Part shown: piece by piece, positions 60,165 to 64,000 of the stretch
Layout: the number at the start of each line of letters is the position of its first letter
Position numbering within the stretch: position 1 is the stretch's first letter
Assembly: GCA_965237965.1 (NCBI GenBank)
Contig: CBDEGT010000003.1
Coordinates: forward strand, 62,001-126,000
DNA length: 64,000 nt
Origin: UBA2988 sp965237965
GTDB taxonomy: Bacteria > Gemmatimonadota > Gemmatimonadetes > Longimicrobiales > Gaopeijiaceae
Reading direction: 5' to 3'
Notes under the pieces: model-generated
Seen by the model: only the letters and a program-made list of their open reading frames with translations
Told to the model about the DNA's origin: nothing
The model's database searches: none
Position numbers and translations under genes: made by a program

Positions 60165-60235
60165 AGGCGCCGCCCGGATTCGAACCGGGGATCGAGGATT
60201 TGCAGTCCTCTGCCTTACCACTTGGCTACGGCGCC
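60165..60235 (-). tRNA. tRNA-Cys (anticodon GCA)
   Basis: 71 nt. Acceptor GGCGCCG/CGGCGCC (60229-60235 with 60166-60172), D-arm TAGCCAAGTGGTAAGGCA, anticodon loop CTGCAAA giving GCA, T-loop GGTTCGAATCC. CCA not encoded. Confidence 0.95.
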
Positions 60236-60286
60236 AACGAAAGAGGGGCGCCGTCCACGGACGCCGCCCCTCTTCGTCGCTACAGA

Positions 60287-60358
60287 GCGGGAAACCGGAC
60301 TCGAACCGGCGACCCTCACCTTGGCAAGGTGATGCTCTACCAACTGAGCTATTCCCGC
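60287..60358 (-). tRNA. tRNA-Gly (anticodon GCC)
   Basis: 72 nt. Acceptor GCGGGAA/TTCCCGC (60352-60358 with 60288-60294), D-arm TAGCTCAGTTGGTAGAGCA, anticodon loop TTGCCAA giving GCC, T-loop GGTTCGAGTCC. It lies 51 bp upstream of tRNA-Cys on the same strand. The spacer contains a GAGGGGCG/CGCCCCTC hairpin. The pair is probably co-transcribed. Confidence 0.96.
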
Positions 60359-60510
60359 AAAATTATAGGACCGGAAACCTAGAAATCTGCGCCCGCCAGT
60401 GTCAAGGCGGTGGCGAGCGATTTCCGTTATCTTATACCCTCTTCCGGGGCGGAGGTCCCGGCCCGAGAATCCGTAATTTTCGAGTCCGATAGGAGCCCGC
60501 CCCCGCGTCC

Positions 60511-62112
60511 ATGACCCGACTCACCGCGGGGCGCACCGCCACCCTCGCGACGCTCCTTCTGGCCGGCATCCCGGCCGCTCCGGTGGGGGCTCAGATCGCC
60601 GAGGAGGTCCTCGTGCCAGCGGGCCGTCTCCGGCTCGAAGTGGCACCGAGCTATCACCTCTGGGATCGGCGATTCGGCCTGCGCGACGAAGGGGGGGCGC
60701 TCGTAGAAGAATCCGAGCCGCTCGGCTTCGACCTCGAGCACGAGCCACTCCTGGCACTAGGGGACCTGGAGACCCGCCTCCGTGCCGCGCTCGCAAGCCC
60801 CGAACTGCAGCTCGTTCTCGGCACCGCGCGCGCACGGGTCTCGCGCGAACGGAACACGGTCACGATCGGAGCGGCGTTAGGCATCTTCGACTGGCTCACC
60901 ATCGGGGTGGACGTGCCGCTGGTGGAGACGCGAACGGAGATCGCCTTCGACTTTCGTGCGCTCGACGATGCCAACCTCGGGGTGAGTCCGGCCCTGCTCG
61001 GGGATGGGAGCGTTCAGGGATTCCGCGCAGGTCTCGCCGGCAGCGTCGCAGCGCTGGATGCCAGAAGGAGCGAGGCATGCCCGGCCGGTCCGGGTTGCGC
61101 GGGACTCACCGACCTGGTGGCCCGCTACGGCACGTTCGCGGACGAGTTGGGGCGCGCGTACGACGCGCCCGTGTTCGTCGCGTCGGGCTCGGCAGCGGCG
61201 ATCGCCCTCGCGGAACGACTGTCCGCGTTCCGCACCGAGGCGGATGCGCTGGCTCCCGGCGTACCCTTTCCGGGAGCGGTGCCTTTGGCGTCGGGCGTGC
61301 TCGACGAAGAGCAGCTTCTGGAGCTGCTCACCGCCACGCCCTCGGGTCCGCAGTCGGTGGCACCCCTTCGAACCAACGGCGCGCCGGCCCATCTGGGCGA
61401 CGTGGAGCTCACCGCCGCGCTCAGACTCTTGGAGGGCGCGGTCCGCGACTCTGCGACGGCTCCGGCTCGGGTCCGCTACCTGCTCGGTGCGCGAGCCCTC
61501 GTCCGTCTTCCGACGGGCACTATAGATGATCCCGACGTCCCCCTCGACCTGGGTCGGGCGGACGCCCAGCTCGACGTCGAGGTGGGTGTGTTCGCGGACC
61601 TCCGGTGGCGCAGACTGGGAATCCAGGCCGAGGCGCGGCGCGGCTTTGCGCAGGGCACCACGCTGGTGCGCAGGGTGGCGCCGCCGGAGCGCGTGCTGGC
61701 ACCCTCCAACACCCGCCGAACCGTCCGTTGGATTCCGGCGGACTACTTAGCGTTCGAAGCGGCCCCACGGTGGCACCTGACCGATGAGTTCGCGCTGGAG
61801 GCGCTCTTTCGTCGCTTCTCGAAGGACGCCGACGAGTACGAGGAGGTCGAACCTACGGCGCCCGGCCTCGATCCCGCCGATGTGCTCGAGCGCGAGACCC
61901 AGGCGACTCTGACGGAGGCGGGGATCGGGCTCGGATTCTCCACCGTGACGAGCTGGCGCGAGGGACGCGCACGGCTACCGTTCGAGATGCGCGTCGCGGT
62001 GCGACGTTCCGTCGCGGGCAGCGGCGGCGCGACCCCGGATGGTCTCCGGCTGGAGGCCAGCGGCCGGGTGTTCATTCGGCTCTGGGGCCCGAGCCCGGAG
62101 AGCGCCCCCTAG
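60511..62112 (+). CDS. Outer-membrane beta-barrel-like protein
   Basis: A 533-aa protein with a signal peptide (ATLATLLLAGIPAAPVGA). Strands with alternating hydrophobics run through it: GRLRLEVAPSYHLWDRRFGL, NTVTIGAALGIFDWLTIGVDVPLVETRTEIAF, ARVRYLLGARALVRLPTG, AQLDVEVGVFADLRWRRLGIQAEARRGF, PRWHLTDEFALEALFRRFS, PFEMRVAVRRSV and the last strand LEASGRVFIRLWG. It resembles transporter-type barrels found in Gemmatimonadota, but I do not recognise a named family. It stands alone, divergent from the tRNA pair. Confidence 0.7.
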   Translation: MTRLTAGRTATLATLLLAGIPAAPVGAQIAEEVLVPAGRLRLEVAPSYHLWDRRFGLRDEGGALVEESEPLGFDLEHEPLLALGDLETRLRAALASPELQLVLGTARARVSRERNTVTIGAALGIFDWLTIGVDVPLVETRTEIAFDFRALDDANLGVSPALLGDGSVQGFRAGLAGSVAALDARRSEACPAGPGCAGLTDLVARYGTFADELGRAYDAPVFVASGSAAAIALAERLSAFRTEADALAPGVPFPGAVPLASGVLDEEQLLELLTATPSGPQSVAPLRTNGAPAHLGDVELTAALRLLEGAVRDSATAPARVRYLLGARALVRLPTGTIDDPDVPLDLGRADAQLDVEVGVFADLRWRRLGIQAEARRGFAQGTTLVRRVAPPERVLAPSNTRRTVRWIPADYLAFEAAPRWHLTDEFALEALFRRFSKDADEYEEVEPTAPGLDPADVLERETQATLTEAGIGLGFSTVTSWREGRARLPFEMRVAVRRSVAGSGGATPDGLRLEASGRVFIRLWGPSPESAP

Positions 62113-62161
62113 CCCTACGGGTTCTCGGAGCGCCCCCGCCGGCACAGTACGGGGGCCGGGC

Positions 62162-63835
62162 TCAGAAGCCGGGCTCCCCCACGCCGAGCAGCTCACGCGC
62201 GTGCTCACGCGAACGAACGGACTCGGGGTCGCCCCCCAGCATGCGCGCGATCTCGCGCACCCGCTCATCCCCCTCGAGCGCGCGCACCCGCGTCGTGGCG
62301 ACCCCACCGCGCGTTGCTTTCTCGACGACCAGGTGGCCGTCGGCTCGTGACGCGACCTGGGGAAGGTGCGTCACCACCAGTACCTGATGGGCCTTCGATA
62401 CGGCGCGGAGCCTGCCCCCGATCGCGGTAGCCACTGCGCCGCCGATCCCCGCGTCGATCTCGTCGAACACCAACGTGGGAACCCGATCCACGCCGGCAAG
62501 CACCGTCTTCAGCGCGAGCATGACACGCGACAGTTCCCCTCCGCTCGCCACCCTCCGCAGGGGGCGCGGCTCGAAGCCCGGATTGAGCGTCACCCTGAGC
62601 TCGACCGACTCCGCTCCCCCCGCCCCCGGCTCTGGCAGGGTCTCGAAGGCCACCCGGAAGCGGCCCTCCGGCATGCCGAGCTCGGGAAGAAGCGCCTCCA
62701 CCTCGCGCTCGAGGCGCTCGGCCGCAGCGCGTCGAGAGCGGGAGAGCGAAGACGCGGCCTCGCCGAGCCGCGCGCCGGCGCCGTCGAGCGACGCGCGCAG
62801 CCGATCCAGGTCGTGCGCCACGCCGTCCAGCTCGTCGAGCTCGGCGGAGACCCGGCGTCCGGTTTCGACCACGTCGTCCAGCTCGGGTCCGTACTTCCGC
62901 TTGAGCCTGAAGAGCTGATCCAGCCGTCGCCGAACCCACTCGAGGCGCGTGGGATCGTGCTCGATCCCCTCCGCATAGCCCCCCAGCCGCCTGCCCGCCT
63001 CGACGATCTGCTGGTACGCAGCCTCGATGAGCGCGCCCGACTCCTGGAGGGTGGGATCGAAACGCGCGAGCCGTGCGACCGTGTCGCGCGCTTCGGCCAG
63101 CCGGTCGGAGACCGCACCCTCCCCCGCGTACAGTCGTTCGTGCAACTCAGCGGCCTCACCCGCCAACTCCGCGGCGTGGTCGAGACGACGGGCCTCCTCC
63201 TCGAGCGCACGATCCTCTCCGGGCTCGAGCCCGGCCCCCGAGATCTCGTCGCGCTGGAAGCGCAGGAAGTCGGCGCGCGCCTCGAGATCGCGCCGCCGGA
63301 CCTCGGCGTTCCCGAACTTACGCCCGAGACGCCCACGCTCGCGGTGGCGCTCGGTCACTTCCTCGGCCAGGTCGGAGGCCCCCGCATAGGCGTCCAGGAT
63401 GCGCCGCTGCTCGTCCGGCCGCAGGAGCGCCTGATGCTCGTGTTGCCCGTGCAGGTCCACCAGCGCCGAGCCCAGCTCGCCGACCAACGTCGCCGTGGCC
63501 GGCGAGTCGTTCACCCACGCTCGATTGCGCCCCTCGGAGGCGACCTCGCGCCTGAGGATGAGCACGCCGTCCTCCGCCTCCACGCCCGACTCGTCGAGCC
63601 GCGTGCTCAGGTCGGGGCGTTCGCGAACGTCGAACACCCCCTCGACTACCGCTCGCGCGGCCCCGGCCCGCACGACGTCGGCCATCGCGCGTTCGCCGAG
63701 CAGGAGCGAGAGCGCGCCGACCAGGAGCGACTTCCCCGCCCCGGTCTCGCCGGAGAAGGCCGACAGCCCGGGTCCGAGCTCGACGTCCACGTCGTCCAGG
63801 ACGGCGTAGTCCCGGACCCGGAGCTCGATCAGCAC
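62162..63835 (-). CDS. recN: DNA repair ATPase RecN
   Basis: An SMC-like ATPase of double-strand-break repair. The N-terminal half-nucleotide site LSAFSGETGAGKSLLVGALSLLLG (Walker A), long coiled coils in the middle, and the C-terminal signature RRVASGGELSRVMLALKTVL with VFDEIDAGIGGAVATAIG (Walker B and D-loop) are all present. The GTG at 63835 opens VLIELRVRDYAVLDDVDVELGPG, the family's usual start (about 557 aa); a TTG at 63880 would add 15 residues without homology. Upstream to the window end no gene is seen. Confidence 0.96.
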   Translation of the reverse strand: MLIELRVRDYAVLDDVDVELGPGLSAFSGETGAGKSLLVGALSLLLGERAMADVVRAGAARAVVEGVFDVRERPDLSTRLDESGVEAEDGVLILRREVASEGRNRAWVNDSPATATLVGELGSALVDLHGQHEHQALLRPDEQRRILDAYAGASDLAEEVTERHRERGRLGRKFGNAEVRRRDLEARADFLRFQRDEISGAGLEPGEDRALEEEARRLDHAAELAGEAAELHERLYAGEGAVSDRLAEARDTVARLARFDPTLQESGALIEAAYQQIVEAGRRLGGYAEGIEHDPTRLEWVRRRLDQLFRLKRKYGPELDDVVETGRRVSAELDELDGVAHDLDRLRASLDGAGARLGEAASSLSRSRRAAAERLEREVEALLPELGMPEGRFRVAFETLPEPGAGGAESVELRVTLNPGFEPRPLRRVASGGELSRVMLALKTVLAGVDRVPTLVFDEIDAGIGGAVATAIGGRLRAVSKAHQVLVVTHLPQVASRADGHLVVEKATRGGVATTRVRALEGDERVREIARMLGGDPESVRSREHARELLGVGEPGF

Positions 63836-64000
63836 GGGATTAGGAAAAGCGATCGAACGGGTGGGCGGATCACGGGACAATCATAGACCGCCCGGCGGCA
63901 CCCCCTCAATGGCGCCTTGCAGCGAACACCGGCTTTCGTGGCCGCCATGATCCGGGCGAACGCCGAATCGCCGCCGGGGAATTCGCGGCGAACTCGACGA

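Noticed and set aside
60241..60275. Hairpin between tRNA-Cys and tRNA-Gly as a terminator
   Set aside because: No T-run on the strand of the tRNAs; it is more likely a processing structure in the spacer.

Overview
The window is about 64 kb of high-GC bacterial DNA. A conserved chromosomal backbone occupies about 1-6.1 kb, 8.3-24.3 kb and 59-64 kb. It is interrupted by a short insertion at 6.1-8.3 kb and by a mosaic accessory region of about 34 kb (24.4-58.6 kb). The backbone points to a Gram-negative, probably Gemmatimonadota-like organism: a TonB C-terminus, outer-membrane barrel proteins, an RlpA lipoprotein, many lipoprotein signals, a Pkn-type kinase with a TolB-like propeller, and a DUF512-der-plsY-gpsA-merR-surE-pcm gene string. 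The phylum is an inference from gene content; no rRNA or marker gene settles it.

Backbone left (1-6.1 kb): a TonB-family C-terminus, undecaprenyl-diphosphatase (uppP), a YqaA-type membrane protein, a GT39-like membrane glycosyltransferase and a fused MFS/spermidine-synthase protein. The 5' part of the last is missing and abuts an IS256 element. That IS has cut an IS3 orfB, and next to it lies a decayed tyrosine integrase beside tRNA-Arg(CCT).

Backbone middle (8.3-24.3 kb): a long minus-strand string for phospholipid, GTPase and protein-repair functions (DUF512 radical SAM, der, plsY, gpsA, merR-type regulator, surE, pcm), a PQQ-type sugar dehydrogenase and an alpha/beta hydrolase. A divergent plus-strand set follows: M23 peptidase, RlpA, a cupredoxin-like protein, a histidine kinase and a porin. 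The kinase and the porin each carry one +1 frameshift. A CADD/PqqC-like protein closes the region.

Accessory region (24.4-58.6 kb): (i) a 3.5-kb IS1595-family element with 20-bp perfect terminal repeats carrying four cargo genes, one of them (P63C domain) overlapping the transposase by 4 nt; (ii) the remnant of a PqqD/HPr-kinase/nucleotidyltransferase cluster typical of RiPP loci; (iii) a type I restriction-modification operon in which a DUF262-HNH-HEPN protein sits between hsdM and hsdS and a DUF433/DUF5615 toxin-antitoxin pair sits between hsdS and hsdR, with 4-nt overlaps at nearly every junction and an hsdM core that is deleted; (iv) a substrate-binding lipoprotein; (v) a DUF6602 predicted nuclease, a P4-type integrase, ArdC, MobC, GIY-YIG and type ISP R-M remnants; (vi) two HigBA-type toxin-antitoxin pairs, one under a consensus sigma70 promoter containing a perfect palindrome; (vii) IS4, IS30 and IS3 elements, an IS3/IS30 chimera, and a Ser/Thr kinase whose catalytic domain was removed by IS activity.

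Backbone right (59-64 kb): a lipocalin-like lipoprotein, a small tail-anchored protein, tRNA-Cys and tRNA-Gly, an outer-membrane protein, and recN.

The strongest candidate for an undescribed system is the coupled type I R-M / DUF262-HNH-HEPN / DUF433-DUF5615 operon (34.6-39.3 kb plus hsdR). The cargo-bearing IS1595 element is second.
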